DNA of 64,000 nt from assembly GCA_015061615.1 (NCBI GenBank), contig SUWE01000001.1, forward strand, positions 62,001 to 126,000, in the 5' to 3' direction. Positions 24,723 to 33,347 of this stretch are shown in pieces. Each line of letters begins with the position of its first letter. The first letter of the stretch is position 1. The position numbers were made by a program, and so were the translations under genes. A model generated the notes under the pieces. It had not been told where the DNA came from and made no database searches. It saw only the letters and a list, made by a program, of their open reading frames with translations. The stretch comes from Lentisphaerota bacterium. GTDB lineage: Bacteria; Verrucomicrobiota; Lentisphaeria; Victivallales; Victivallaceae.

Positions 24723-27700
24723 ATGAAACGTTTTTTGAGTTTTCTTCTGCTTTGTGCAGTGCTGCCGCTGCCGGCTGAGGTGATGCTTGCTCCAGGAGCT
24801 TCCGAAACTGACGGAATTATGAAATTTCAGAATGAGGAAAGTTTCGCACAGGAACGCAACAGTAACAAGTTCAGCGTTGAAAAGGGACTTACGATAAGTG
24901 CCGCTGTCCGTTTGCGCAAGCGTCCGCCGATTGCCGGCAGCGGTTTTGATGAAAACAAAAAAATCGTTTTTCAACATGATATCATTGCCGGAAAAGGTAA
25001 CACATTTGTATTTGGCAGACGGAGTGACTCCTGGGTCGATCAGATGTATATCAACTTTTTTAACGGCAATAAGTGGTGTGTGCCGCTGACCAAAGCGGCA
25101 GCCACACCTCCTTATAATCAGTGGGCGATTTGGGCGGTCACTCTTGAACCTCAATTCCGCAGGGAAGAGGGGCGCAAATTCACGACAGTAACGTTGTTTA
25201 TCAACGGTGAGCCGCAGTACCGTGCCGAAGTTGACGGTCATCCGGCATCCTGCAATGAGCCGGTACGCTGGGCGCAGGGAGTCGGCATCAACGGTAAAAA
25301 ATGGGGATTCAACGGCAATCTGGCTGAGGTGAAAATCTTTGACCGGGTACTTTCCGATGATGAAATACTTGTCCTTGCCCAGAAATCCAAACTGGTGAAA
25401 GTCGATGCTCAGGGATTTACTCCGGTTTCACCGGAACTGGAAAAACTTCTTGCCGGTTACTCCGGTAAAGGTGGTTCCGGAAGTTTGTGGGTTTGCAAAA
25501 GACTGGAAAAAGCCGCAAGAAACGGTTTCGACCAGCAGGCTCTGATCAGAGCAGTTAGAAAACTTGATGCGGCTTTGAAAAGTAAGAATATGAATGATTT
25601 TATCCGGCTTTTCAATCAGACAGGAACTTTCCTGAAATTGATAAAACATGATGATACTCTTACCTTGATCGCAACCGGCAAAGGGGCAGGGGCATTCCCG
25701 CTTCTGGGTATGCTGGAGCTGCCGGGAAATGGCAGAAAAACCGCCAGAGAGGTTTTCGGCAAACAGAGTATCGCATGGTCTCTTGCCGGTGTCAAAGGTA
25801 AAGATAAGTGGCGGATGAATTCTTACGCTCCGTGGAGTTGCCGTGAAACAGGAAACAACTCCTTTGAAGTCGTTTGGAAGCAGGATAAACTTACCGTTGC
25901 GTCCAATTTGACTGTAGAAAACCGCCGGGTCACTTTTGACTTTGCCGCAGATAACAAAGACAAGACATTGAGATTGGAGAATTTGAATTTTCCCGTAATC
26001 CGTCTGCATGAAAAATCCGGTGACGGCAAAAGCAAACTGGTGCATCCCTCCCAGACCGGTGTGCTTTATGATGATCCGGTCCGCAGTACTCTGCCTTCTG
26101 CGTGCTGGTATCCCAGCGGCAGATTGAATATGCAGTTTGCGGCATATTATGATCTTTACAGCGGTATTTATGTTTCACCGGAAGATCCTGAGGCAAAAAT
26201 CAAAGAGTACACTGTCCGCAGCCGCGGCGGTGATCTGGAAATGAACTGGAGCAACCCGGTTGCATTTGCCAGAGACAAATCCGGCGGCAATTCCATTGCC
26301 CGTATGCCCCGCGCCGCTGTTGAAACGTTTGAAGGCGACTGGTTCGATTCCGCAATGGTTTACAAAAAATTTGTGGAAAAATCCGCCCGTTGGAACCGTC
26401 CCCGCTTCCGTCCCACACCGAAATGGTTTGAGGAAAATCTGCTTTGGTTCTGCCATTGGACATTCAAAGAGGCGGATATGAAAGCCATGCCTTCAATAAT
26501 GAAAAAATTGCGTGATTATTTTGAAGTTCCCTTCGGAGTTCACTGGTATCGCTGGAACGACGGCGGCAAAAGCGGCTTCCCTCACAGTTTTGCTAAAGTT
26601 GGTGTGGATAAACTCAATGCCGAAATGATAAAAATGGGTGTTTTTACCAAATCATACATCGACAACCGTCTTTGGTCTGAATTGGATGGTCCCCACCGTA
26701 AAGTGGATTTTGAATTTCAGAAATACGGCAAAAAATATGCTGTTGTCAATGCAGATAAGAGTATGAATTATGAGCGTTACAGCAAGGCCTGCCGTGATGT
26801 TGTCATGTGTGCCGGAGTTCCGGCGTGGCATGATAAAATGACCTCAGTCACTGATCGTGTCGCTGGATACGGTTTTGCGGCGATCTATCACGATCAGGTG
26901 AGTGCTTCCCGTCCCTTTGCCTGTTTTGATCCTGATCACGGTCATGATTTGAATGATCCTGCGGCATGGGGGGATGGTTACTGGAAAATGTTTGAAAAAA
27001 TTGCCAAACTTCAGGCAAAATATCCTGAACTGGCGCATGATACGGAAGATGCCTCAGAGGCACATTTACCTTTCTTTGACGGATTCCTCACCTGGCGCTG
27101 GACAGATCAGAATCAGATTCCGCTTTTTGCCGCTGTTTATGCGGGCAAGACCCAGTTTACCGGCAGACACTTTGACAATACCAGTTCCGGTGATGAAGCA
27201 GGTTTTATTGCAAAAGTTGCGCTGCAGCTGGTTCAGGGAGAACAGATCGGCTGGTTTACTTACGGTATGCTGATGAAGTCGCAACAGCGGATAGTTTTTG
27301 CCAAACAGATGGTGCATTTGCGCAAACTGCTTTTGAGTTATTTCAATGGCGGAACTATGCTGAAACCGTTCAGTTTTGATCCGGCTCCGCCGATGCAGAC
27401 GTCAAGCTGGGGAATCGCCGCGCCCAAGCCGCATCCGGTAACTCTGCCTGAAATCGTTCACAGCCGTTTCCGCAGAGCTTCTGACGGAGCAGAAATGGCG
27501 GTATTTATCAACACCGCCAACCGTCCTTCCAAAGCCGGAGTCGTTTACACTGACAGTTGGAGATCCTGCAAAATGGATGGCTCTGTTTCCGCGTGGGAAT
27601 CGAGTAAAAAGATTTTTAGCAACCGTGAAATAAAACTTGCTCCTTATGGGGTTGAGGTCTGGACGACCGCTTCTGATGCCGAGGCACGCAAAATTGCTGA

Positions 27701-28163
27701 AGGTTTGAAGAAAATCGCCGGATTCAAGGCGGGCAATCTTCTTTCCCTGTTCGGAACTCTTGCTCCGCACAGTGGTGACAGTGCCGGATTGAATTTTGAC
27801 GATGCTTCCGGAAACGGTGTCAAAGGCGAAAAAGAGATGCTTACGATCACCGGCAACGGCAAAAGCACCTTGCAGTATAAGGTGAAGATGTCGCTGAAAA
27901 AAGGTAAAACTTACATGCTCAAAGCCAGGATCCGTAAAGATAAAGGCAGTCAGGGATATATGGCTGTTGCCAATTATTCAGAAAAAAGAAAGCTGAAATT
28001 TTACGGAAGTGCAGGAGCTTCTGCTCCTGCTGACGGCAACTGGCATGAAATCGCAATCAAAATCACTCCCGATGGAGAATTGTATAATTGCGGGTTGTTT
28101 ATCTACAATCAAAAATCAACCGGCAGTATATCTGTGGATAAAATCTCTCTTAAAGAGCTTTGA
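24723..28163 (+). CDS. Large secreted putative glycoside hydrolase (LamG-like + DUF6259-like)
   Basis: ATG 24723 (MKRFLSFLLLCAVLPLPAEV), with AAAGGA upstream, replaces the track start at 24690; about 1146 residues. A signal peptide (residues 1-20) is clear. A LamG/concanavalin-like domain follows at about 35-225 (LTISAAVRLRKRP..., VTLFINGEPQYRAEVDG, NGNLAEVKIFDRVLSDDEIL). The central ~600 residues hold a barrel-like region (FGVHWYRWNDGG, YHDQVSASRPFACFDPDHGH, HDTEDASEAHLPFFDGF) resembling DUF6259 proteins of gut Lentisphaerota and Bacteroidota. The last ~150 residues form a carbohydrate-binding-like beta domain (LKKGKTYMLKARIRK). A glycan-degrading role is inferred from domain company and the operon; catalytic residues are not established. 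Confidence 0.75.
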   Translation: MKRFLSFLLLCAVLPLPAEVMLAPGASETDGIMKFQNEESFAQERNSNKFSVEKGLTISAAVRLRKRPPIAGSGFDENKKIVFQHDIIAGKGNTFVFGRRSDSWVDQMYINFFNGNKWCVPLTKAAATPPYNQWAIWAVTLEPQFRREEGRKFTTVTLFINGEPQYRAEVDGHPASCNEPVRWAQGVGINGKKWGFNGNLAEVKIFDRVLSDDEILVLAQKSKLVKVDAQGFTPVSPELEKLLAGYSGKGGSGSLWVCKRLEKAARNGFDQQALIRAVRKLDAALKSKNMNDFIRLFNQTGTFLKLIKHDDTLTLIATGKGAGAFPLLGMLELPGNGRKTAREVFGKQSIAWSLAGVKGKDKWRMNSYAPWSCRETGNNSFEVVWKQDKLTVASNLTVENRRVTFDFAADNKDKTLRLENLNFPVIRLHEKSGDGKSKLVHPSQTGVLYDDPVRSTLPSACWYPSGRLNMQFAAYYDLYSGIYVSPEDPEAKIKEYTVRSRGGDLEMNWSNPVAFARDKSGGNSIARMPRAAVETFEGDWFDSAMVYKKFVEKSARWNRPRFRPTPKWFEENLLWFCHWTFKEADMKAMPSIMKKLRDYFEVPFGVHWYRWNDGGKSGFPHSFAKVGVDKLNAEMIKMGVFTKSYIDNRLWSELDGPHRKVDFEFQKYGKKYAVVNADKSMNYERYSKACRDVVMCAGVPAWHDKMTSVTDRVAGYGFAAIYHDQVSASRPFACFDPDHGHDLNDPAAWGDGYWKMFEKIAKLQAKYPELAHDTEDASEAHLPFFDGFLTWRWTDQNQIPLFAAVYAGKTQFTGRHFDNTSSGDEAGFIAKVALQLVQGEQIGWFTYGMLMKSQQRIVFAKQMVHLRKLLLSYFNGGTMLKPFSFDPAPPMQTSSWGIAAPKPHPVTLPEIVHSRFRRASDGAEMAVFINTANRPSKAGVVYTDSWRSCKMDGSVSAWESSKKIFSNREIKLAPYGVEVWTTASDAEARKIAEGLKKIAGFKAGNLLSLFGTLAPHSGDSAGLNFDDASGNGVKGEKEMLTITGNGKSTLQYKVKMSLKKGKTYMLKARIRKDKGSQGYMAVANYSEKRKLKFYGSAGASAPADGNWHEIAIKITPDGELYNCGLFIYNQKSTGSISVDKISLKEL

Positions 28164-28192
28164 TAACCCCTAACCAAAAAGGAAAAAGAAAA

Positions 28193-29410
28193 ATGAAATT
28201 CTTCGCCACACTTGCAGCCGTATTCGGCTGCGCACTGATGCTCCTCGGAGCGCCGAAATTCATGACTTTGGAATCCGGAAAATACAAAATCATTTTCCGT
28301 GAAATGCCGCATCGCTGGAGTATCGTCCAATTTTTCTGCGATGGAGTGGAACTTGGAACTCCGACCGGATTTTACAGCAATGTTATGTCTCCTGCCAGCG
28401 GCAAATATATCGGTGCCGGTCATACTGAAGGCGGTTTGGAACAGTTCCTTGAAGGTTCTGTTTCTGTCGACGGCGGTGAAGCGGTTCCGGTTGCCGAAGG
28501 TGTCTATAAAGGCGAAAAAGTGGTATTCAAGAAAACCTCCACGCTTGCCAATATCAAACTTTCCTGTACTTACACTCTTACTCCGGAAGGTTTGCGTGCC
28601 GACAAGCAGTTTACCGCTCTCAAAGATCAGCCTGTACACCAGTTCTATATGTGGCAGTTCTGCTGGAATAAAAAGACCACTGATTATCTTTTTATCCGCA
28701 AAAGCGGCAATGTTGTAAAAGGCAAATTCATCAACGACAACAAAATGCGTGTCTACGGCGAACCCGAAGCGTACTTCTTCAGCCAGTATCTTCCCGAAGG
28801 CAAATATGCTACGGTGAACTTCTTCCCTGAATTCGGTAAATTTACCGGTAAAAACCTGCTCTGGGATGTCGGCAAAGCCTATCACAAATACTATTTCTGG
28901 GTCGATCTGCCCAAAGTTGTCAAAGCCGGTTACACCTCTCCCGTGTACAGTATGATTGCCAAAGCGTTTCCGGCTGAAGATCTTGCAGACTGGGAAAATA
29001 AGGCGAAAGCCGAAGCTGCCGCGCTGCTCAAGCAGTATCCTTTTGCTCCGACCAAAGTTGAAACTGCTGAAGGTTTGACTGTTGAATCCTCTGATAAGTT
29101 CAACTGTGTGAAATCAAGTTTGCCTGTGGAAATGGGCAGTTCTTACAATATTGAATTTGAAATCTGCAAAACTGAAGGGATCAGCAGCAAGGTTTCCGAT
29201 CACTATGTGCTGGTAGGTTATTATGACAAGGCAAGAAAATTCCATATTCTTGCCCAGCTCGCCGATAAGATCAAAGGTGACGGTGAGTATCATACTGTTA
29301 AAGGCGGTTTCAAAACTCCTGCAGAGAAAAATGTCATTTACCTTTATATGTATAACTCCCGTTCCAAAGGAACAGTCACTGTTCGCAATCTTAAACTGGA
29401 AAAGTTTTGA
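28193..29410 (+). CDS. Secreted protein of unknown function with C-terminal CBM-like domain
   Basis: ATG 28193 (MKFFATLAAVFGCALMLLGAPK), with AAAAAGGAAAAAG upstream, is preferred to the track start at 28160; about 405 residues. The first ~20 residues are a signal peptide. The central region (YKIIFREMPHRWSIVQFFCDGVELG..., LEQFLEGSVSVDGGEAVPV) is beta-rich and not recognised; it may be a lyase- or mutarotase-like sandwich. The final ~110 residues (GLTVESSDKFNCVKSSLPVEMG...GTVTVRNLKLEKF) resemble a CBM4/9-type jelly roll. The end of the preceding protein (STGSISVDKISLKEL) is similar, so the two share a terminal domain type. Probably binds or acts on the same glycan outside the cytoplasm. Confidence 0.6.
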   Translation: MKFFATLAAVFGCALMLLGAPKFMTLESGKYKIIFREMPHRWSIVQFFCDGVELGTPTGFYSNVMSPASGKYIGAGHTEGGLEQFLEGSVSVDGGEAVPVAEGVYKGEKVVFKKTSTLANIKLSCTYTLTPEGLRADKQFTALKDQPVHQFYMWQFCWNKKTTDYLFIRKSGNVVKGKFINDNKMRVYGEPEAYFFSQYLPEGKYATVNFFPEFGKFTGKNLLWDVGKAYHKYYFWVDLPKVVKAGYTSPVYSMIAKAFPAEDLADWENKAKAEAAALLKQYPFAPTKVETAEGLTVESSDKFNCVKSSLPVEMGSSYNIEFEICKTEGISSKVSDHYVLVGYYDKARKFHILAQLADKIKGDGEYHTVKGGFKTPAEKNVIYLYMYNSRSKGTVTVRNLKLEKF

Positions 29411-29436
29411 AAATTCCAATAGAAAGGAAATGAAAA

Positions 29437-30246
29437 ATGAAAAATTTCCGCCATGGCGGAGTAAAGCAGTGCTTTACTCTTATAGAGCTTCTTGTTGTGA
29501 TTGCAATCATCGCCATTCTTGCTTCTATCCTGCTTCCAGCTCTCAACAGTGCCAGAGAGCGTGGACGCAGTGCCAGCTGTATCAACAATCTCAAACAGAT
29601 CGGCAGTGCTTCTGCGATGTACTCTGACACCAATGATGGGTTTATCGCGGGATTCCACTTGTTCTCCGGAGCAAACCAGAAGACCCGCTGGGTCGGCAGA
29701 TTGTATGCGTATGCAGGAAACAACCCGTTTATATGGATTTGTTCTTCCTCGCCGCAGATAGATCATCCCCGTTTCGGTGGATTGAAAGTCGGAACATCTT
29801 ATGCCGATGCCGAGGGCGCACTTGTACGCGTACAGGGATATGGTATAAATGTATACAGTCACTCTGTCGTTTCTGCTTCGGGCGGTTATGATGAGGAAAA
29901 AATAAAAAAGACAAGCAAGGCTTTTTTCTGGACCAATCATAAGGTTGGCAAGATGAAAAATCCAAGTACTCTGCTTTACTCTGGTGATACAGTTGCCAAT
30001 AAAGTCTCAGGAGAAGCGGATTTCTCCCCAGGGCTTGGAATTGGAATTCAGACATCAGGAATGTATTTTTCAATTTATATCTGGCCATCAACAGCAGGAC
30101 CGAGTCTCCGTCCTGTTCACGGAGGAGAAAAAATGATCAATGTCCTTATGACTGACGGTCATGTGGAAACTGTCAGTAAAGATGTTGCCAAAACATGGAT
30201 AAAAGAAGGTACTGATCTTCACAAACAGCATTTTACAGTTCAGTAA
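29437..30246 (+). CDS. Type II secretion pseudopilin-like protein (prepilin N-terminus, DGH C-terminus)
   Basis: A 269-residue protein. The short leader [12 protein letters not shown] is followed by [20 protein letters not shown], the prepilin cleavage site and N-terminal hydrophobic helix with Glu5. [26 protein letters not shown] is next, then a variable central domain, and near the C-terminus [18 protein letters not shown], a variant of the H-X9-DG processing-associated motif (11 residues between H and DG here). The residue before the cleavage site is Cys, not Gly. It should be cleaved by a prepilin peptidase and assembled into, or held at, the inner membrane. It is the last gene of the five-gene operon. 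Whether it forms a fibre, helps secretion, or displays glycan-binding domains is unknown. Confidence 0.88.
   Translation: MKNFRHGGVKQCFTLIELLVVIAIIAILASILLPALNSARERGRSASCINNLKQIGSASAMYSDTNDGFIAGFHLFSGANQKTRWVGRLYAYAGNNPFIWICSSSPQIDHPRFGGLKVGTSYADAEGALVRVQGYGINVYSHSVVSASGGYDEEKIKKTSKAFFWTNHKVGKMKNPSTLLYSGDTVANKVSGEADFSPGLGIGIQTSGMYFSIYIWPSTAGPSLRPVHGGEKMINVLMTDGHVETVSKDVAKTWIKEGTDLHKQHFTVQ
29447..29479 (+). repeat. Two overlapping palindromes in the 5' coding region of the pseudopilin gene
   Basis: TCCGCCATGGCGGA is a perfect 14-bp palindrome (29447-29460). It is immediately followed and slightly overlapped by GAGTAAAGC-AGT-GCTTTACTC (29459-29479, 9-bp arms, 3-base loop). They encode [10 protein letters not shown], just before the prepilin cleavage site. 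The same arrangement, with compensatory base changes, occurs in the other pseudopilin gene at 55028-55065. Confidence 0.85.
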
Positions 30247-30264
30247 AAGTATTGATTTATTCAT

Positions 30265-30306
30265 GGTCTGCTGCAAATTTCTGCCGCAGACCTTGTTTTT
30301 TGTTTT
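30265..30306 (+). terminator. Terminator of the 22.6-30.2 kb operon
   Basis: GGTCTGCTGC and GCCGCAGACC pair (one mismatch) around AAATTTCT, followed by a T-rich run (TTGTTTTTTGTTTTT). It lies 18 bases after the pseudopilin stop. Confidence 0.75.
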
Positions 30307-30384
30307 TGTTTCATTTTTTGTGAAAAAATCAAACCTGCGGCGGCGTGCAACGCTCGCCGCAACTCTTACGGCGTAATAGACCGC

Positions 30385-30424
30385 CGCAAAACATCAGGTT
30401 TTGCGCTCAGCCCCAGTTTTTTTT
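30385..30424 (+). repeat. Degenerate copy of the surface-protein terminator
   Basis: Thirty-one bases are identical to 2198-2228, from CGCAAAACATCAGG onward to CAGCCCCA, followed by G and eight T. The left half of the original stem (GGGGCTGAA) is missing, so only an 8-bp stem (CGCAAAAC/GTTTTGCG) remains, separated from the T run. No surface-protein gene precedes it here. Confidence 0.8.
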
Positions 30425-30550
30425 ATTTGAATAACAGGCGGCACACCGACTTAATCCGTAATTGTCCGTATCTGTCCGTTAAAAGCGCCGCAAACTCAAC
30501 GCCTGCAAGCCGCTGAAAACACACAAAAAACAAAAAAATCACATTTTTCA

Positions 30551-30589
30551 ATCATAAGCGTTTGAAAAATATAAAACTTATGATAAATT
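30551..30589 (+). promoter_or_regulatory. Promoter of the AIDA-repeat gene flanked by an inverted repeat
   Basis: TTGAAA (30562-30567), a 16-base spacer and TAAATT (30584-30589). ATCATAAG (30551-30558) and CTTATGAT (30577-30584) are perfect 8-base arms bracketing the -35 and meeting the -10, suggesting an operator. The ATG follows at 30640 after AAAGGAACAG. Confidence 0.5.
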
Positions 30590-30639
30590 AACCCCACAAA
30601 TATATTTTTTACAACATTTTTCATAAAGGAACAGTTTTT

Positions 30640-33279
30640 ATGGCAGAGTATTATATCTTTTCAGGCATGGTCAGCAGCGGGTTGACACTATCAAATGATT
30701 ATATGTACATCTACTCGAGTGGAACGGCGAACTACACCACCGTTAATTCTGGCGGCTACATAAACATCTACTCAAATGGAGAGGCCAATAAAACTATCGT
30801 TAATTATGCTGGCTCAATGCACATCAAGTTGGGTGGAAAAGCAAACGATACCACTGTTTACGGAAGCGGTAAAATATACATATCCTCTGGTGGTACGGCA
30901 AATCGTACTGGCATTAGCGGGGGCATGATGTGCATCTACTCGGGCGGCACAGCGAACAGCACTACTGTTAATTCCTATGGCAGCATGTACCTATCCTCTG
31001 GCGGTACGGCAAACAGTACTACTATAAATCACGGCAGAATGTATATCTCTTCTGGTGGAATAGCAAACAAAACTATCGTTAATTATGCTGGCTCAATGAA
31101 CATCAACTGGGGTGGAATAGCAAACAACACCACTGTTTATAGCGGAGGCTGGATGCACATCTATTCTGGCACGGCGAACAGTACGACCGTTTATAGTGGA
31201 GGCAGAAAGCACATCGGTCCAGGCGGAACGGCGAACAGCACTACTGTTAATTCAAGCGGTTACATGCACATCTCCTCGGGCGGAACAGCGAATAACACTA
31301 AAGTTGATTATGCTGGCTCCATGGACATATACTCCAGCGGTACAGCGAACAACACCACTGTTAATTCAGGGGGTGAAATGCTCATCTACTCGGGCGGCTC
31401 AGCAAAGACATTGACTTTATCTGCAGGTGGATATCTCGGCGGATTTTCTTTTAAAAAAGATAAATATTTCGATAATGTTTCCAACGGTTCTGCTATTATT
31501 GATGAAAATGTGTATATTCTTGGTTCGAGAATGGATATTTTAGCAGGCGGAACGGCGAACAATACGACAGTTAATTCAAATGGTTACATGCACATATTCG
31601 CTGGGGGAACAGCAACTGACATTGTTGCTAAATCCGGGGCACGCTTTGGTATAACCGTAGCATCTGACACCTACATTCAGGGAACATACAACGGTTCTGC
31701 TTTTGAGATGAAAAATGCGTATATATCTGGTTTCACCATTCATGGTGGCGAAATGGCCATCTCATCGGGAGGAACGGCGAACAATACAACTAACAACGGT
31801 GCTATGTACATCTTCTCAGGGGGAACAGCAAACAACACCACTGTTAATGCAGGGGGCTACATATACATCTCCTCTGACGGGACAGCCAGCAATACTACAA
31901 TATACGCGGGGGGAAGTGCCGATGTATCCATTTCTGGAACATTAAAAAACACAAGAATAAATTCTAAAATAAAAGTCTATGGAACAGCCAGCAATACTGT
32001 TGTTGAAGAGCAAGGGGAATTATTCATCTATAGTCCTGGAATCCATAAACGAAGCCTGTGGATCGGTGAATTTGCATATGTCTACGCTGACCCTGGTTCA
32101 GTAATTGATTTCACTGTTTCAGAATGGACAACATCAGCTGGTTTTATGATCAACAACCTCTCTCGGATAAGTGGATCGCCAACTTATACAATTACCGTAA
32201 AAGATTATCAGAAGTCTGGAACATACAAACTCGCTCAGGGTGCAAGCAATTTCACCGGCACGATCACCATCGGCAACGGAACCGTCGATTACGGCTCGAT
32301 CACTGTCAACGGCGCAGACTTCGTTTACAACGGCACGACCTATTCACTGGATAACGTCAGCGGTAACCTGACTCTGACTGTATCCGGAGGAAAATCCGCC
32401 GCAGTTGACGGCGACCTTGATGGCAACGGTTATGCTGATACGATTCTGGTTCACACCAAGCAGGGGTATTCCGGAGCGTGGCTTACAACAGGAGATGCTT
32501 CGGTTATCAAGTGGGGAAGTCTTTCAAATGTCAACGCGGGAACGGAAATTCTCGGCACCGGCCGACTTTACGGAAGTGAAAATGACGGTCAGGATATCTT
32601 CTTTGCCGACAGCAAATCCGTCGGCGCCTGGAATGTCGTTGGCGGCAAAGTTACCGGATACAAGTCAGTTATGAGTATAAACTCCACCACCAACGTCCTC
32701 GGACTCGGTGACTTCAACGGTGACGGTGCAACGGATATCCTCCTGCGCTCGACTAATGGCGATTTGGGATACTACAACACTGACGGAACCGGGTTCACTT
32801 ATCTCAAAGGTCTGGGTAAGGAGTGGACTGTTGCGGCAATCGGCGACCTCAACGGCGACGGCTTGGATGATACCGTCCTCCGTCACGATGCCGGATTTGC
32901 CGGAACGTTCCTTACCCAATCCAACAACACCGTCAAATGGGCGAATTTGGACACTCTTTCCAACGATATGACTATCGTTGGAACGGGTGACTTCAACGGT
33001 GACGGCGTTGATGACGTTCTCCTTCAGAACAAATCCAACGGCTGGGTCGGAGCTTGGCTCGTTGAAGACGGCAGAGTTGACAGCTTCATTGGTCTTTGCA
33101 CCAATAAGAATACCATTGAACAGATCGCAGATTTCAACGGTGACGGGATCGACGACCTCCGCGTCCGTGCCGGAGCCGATATCGGCGTTCTCTACGTCAA
33201 CGGTGAAGATGACACCACATGGCAATACTTCAAGAGTGTCGGAACTGAGTGGGACACCTCCTTTTCCGCCCTTGCGTAA
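30640..33279 (+). CDS. Surface protein with AIDA-like repeats and C-terminal FG-GAP module
   Basis: An 879-residue protein. About residues 10-470 are AIDA-like repeats of 18-20 residues (pattern GGTANNTTVNSGGYMHIYSS), expected to form a beta-helix as in autotransporter passengers. After a linker (FTGTITIGNGTVDYGSITVN), about residue 585 onward is the FG-GAP/VCBS module shared with the protein at 1-2181, with DLDGNGYAD, DFNGDGATD, DLNGDGLDD, DFNGDGVDD and DFNGDGIDD loops, and the same SVGTEWDTSFSALA end. There is no autotransporter beta-barrel. The N-terminus MAEYYIFSGMVSSG shows no signal peptide, although AAAGGA supports this start. Export, if it happens, would need a C-terminal signal or another route. 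Adhesion is the likely role, by analogy. Confidence 0.82.
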   Translation: MAEYYIFSGMVSSGLTLSNDYMYIYSSGTANYTTVNSGGYINIYSNGEANKTIVNYAGSMHIKLGGKANDTTVYGSGKIYISSGGTANRTGISGGMMCIYSGGTANSTTVNSYGSMYLSSGGTANSTTINHGRMYISSGGIANKTIVNYAGSMNINWGGIANNTTVYSGGWMHIYSGTANSTTVYSGGRKHIGPGGTANSTTVNSSGYMHISSGGTANNTKVDYAGSMDIYSSGTANNTTVNSGGEMLIYSGGSAKTLTLSAGGYLGGFSFKKDKYFDNVSNGSAIIDENVYILGSRMDILAGGTANNTTVNSNGYMHIFAGGTATDIVAKSGARFGITVASDTYIQGTYNGSAFEMKNAYISGFTIHGGEMAISSGGTANNTTNNGAMYIFSGGTANNTTVNAGGYIYISSDGTASNTTIYAGGSADVSISGTLKNTRINSKIKVYGTASNTVVEEQGELFIYSPGIHKRSLWIGEFAYVYADPGSVIDFTVSEWTTSAGFMINNLSRISGSPTYTITVKDYQKSGTYKLAQGASNFTGTITIGNGTVDYGSITVNGADFVYNGTTYSLDNVSGNLTLTVSGGKSAAVDGDLDGNGYADTILVHTKQGYSGAWLTTGDASVIKWGSLSNVNAGTEILGTGRLYGSENDGQDIFFADSKSVGAWNVVGGKVTGYKSVMSINSTTNVLGLGDFNGDGATDILLRSTNGDLGYYNTDGTGFTYLKGLGKEWTVAAIGDLNGDGLDDTVLRHDAGFAGTFLTQSNNTVKWANLDTLSNDMTIVGTGDFNGDGVDDVLLQNKSNGWVGAWLVEDGRVDSFIGLCTNKNTIEQIADFNGDGIDDLRVRAGADIGVLYVNGEDDTTWQYFKSVGTEWDTSFSALA

Positions 33280-33295
33280 TTCTTTATAAAAGCAA

Positions 33296-33334
33296 ACGTG
33301 CCGTACTCCGGTTTTCAGAGTGCGGCACGTTTTG
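33296..33334. terminator. Bidirectional terminator between convergent genes
   Basis: ACGTGCCGTACTC and GAGTGCGGCACGT form a 13-bp stem (one wobble) with flanking A and T runs on both strands. It serves the surface protein (+) and the oxidoreductase gene (-). Confidence 0.88.
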
Positions 33335-33347
33335 TATATTGCGTAAA

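Larger units (their letters stand above)
30307..30639. other. Gene-free stretch upstream of the AIDA-repeat protein
   Basis: With the terminator just before it, this is a 393-base gap. It contains a GCGGCG/CGCCGC hairpin (about 30340-30358), a degenerate terminator copy (30385-30424) and the promoter region of the next gene (30551-30589). No coding potential of note was seen. Confidence 0.6.

Noticed and set aside
30700-32000. Regular short repeats that might be taken for a CRISPR array
   Set aside because: They are in-frame AIDA-like coding repeats with varying sequence; there is no constant repeat with unique spacers and no cas gene.
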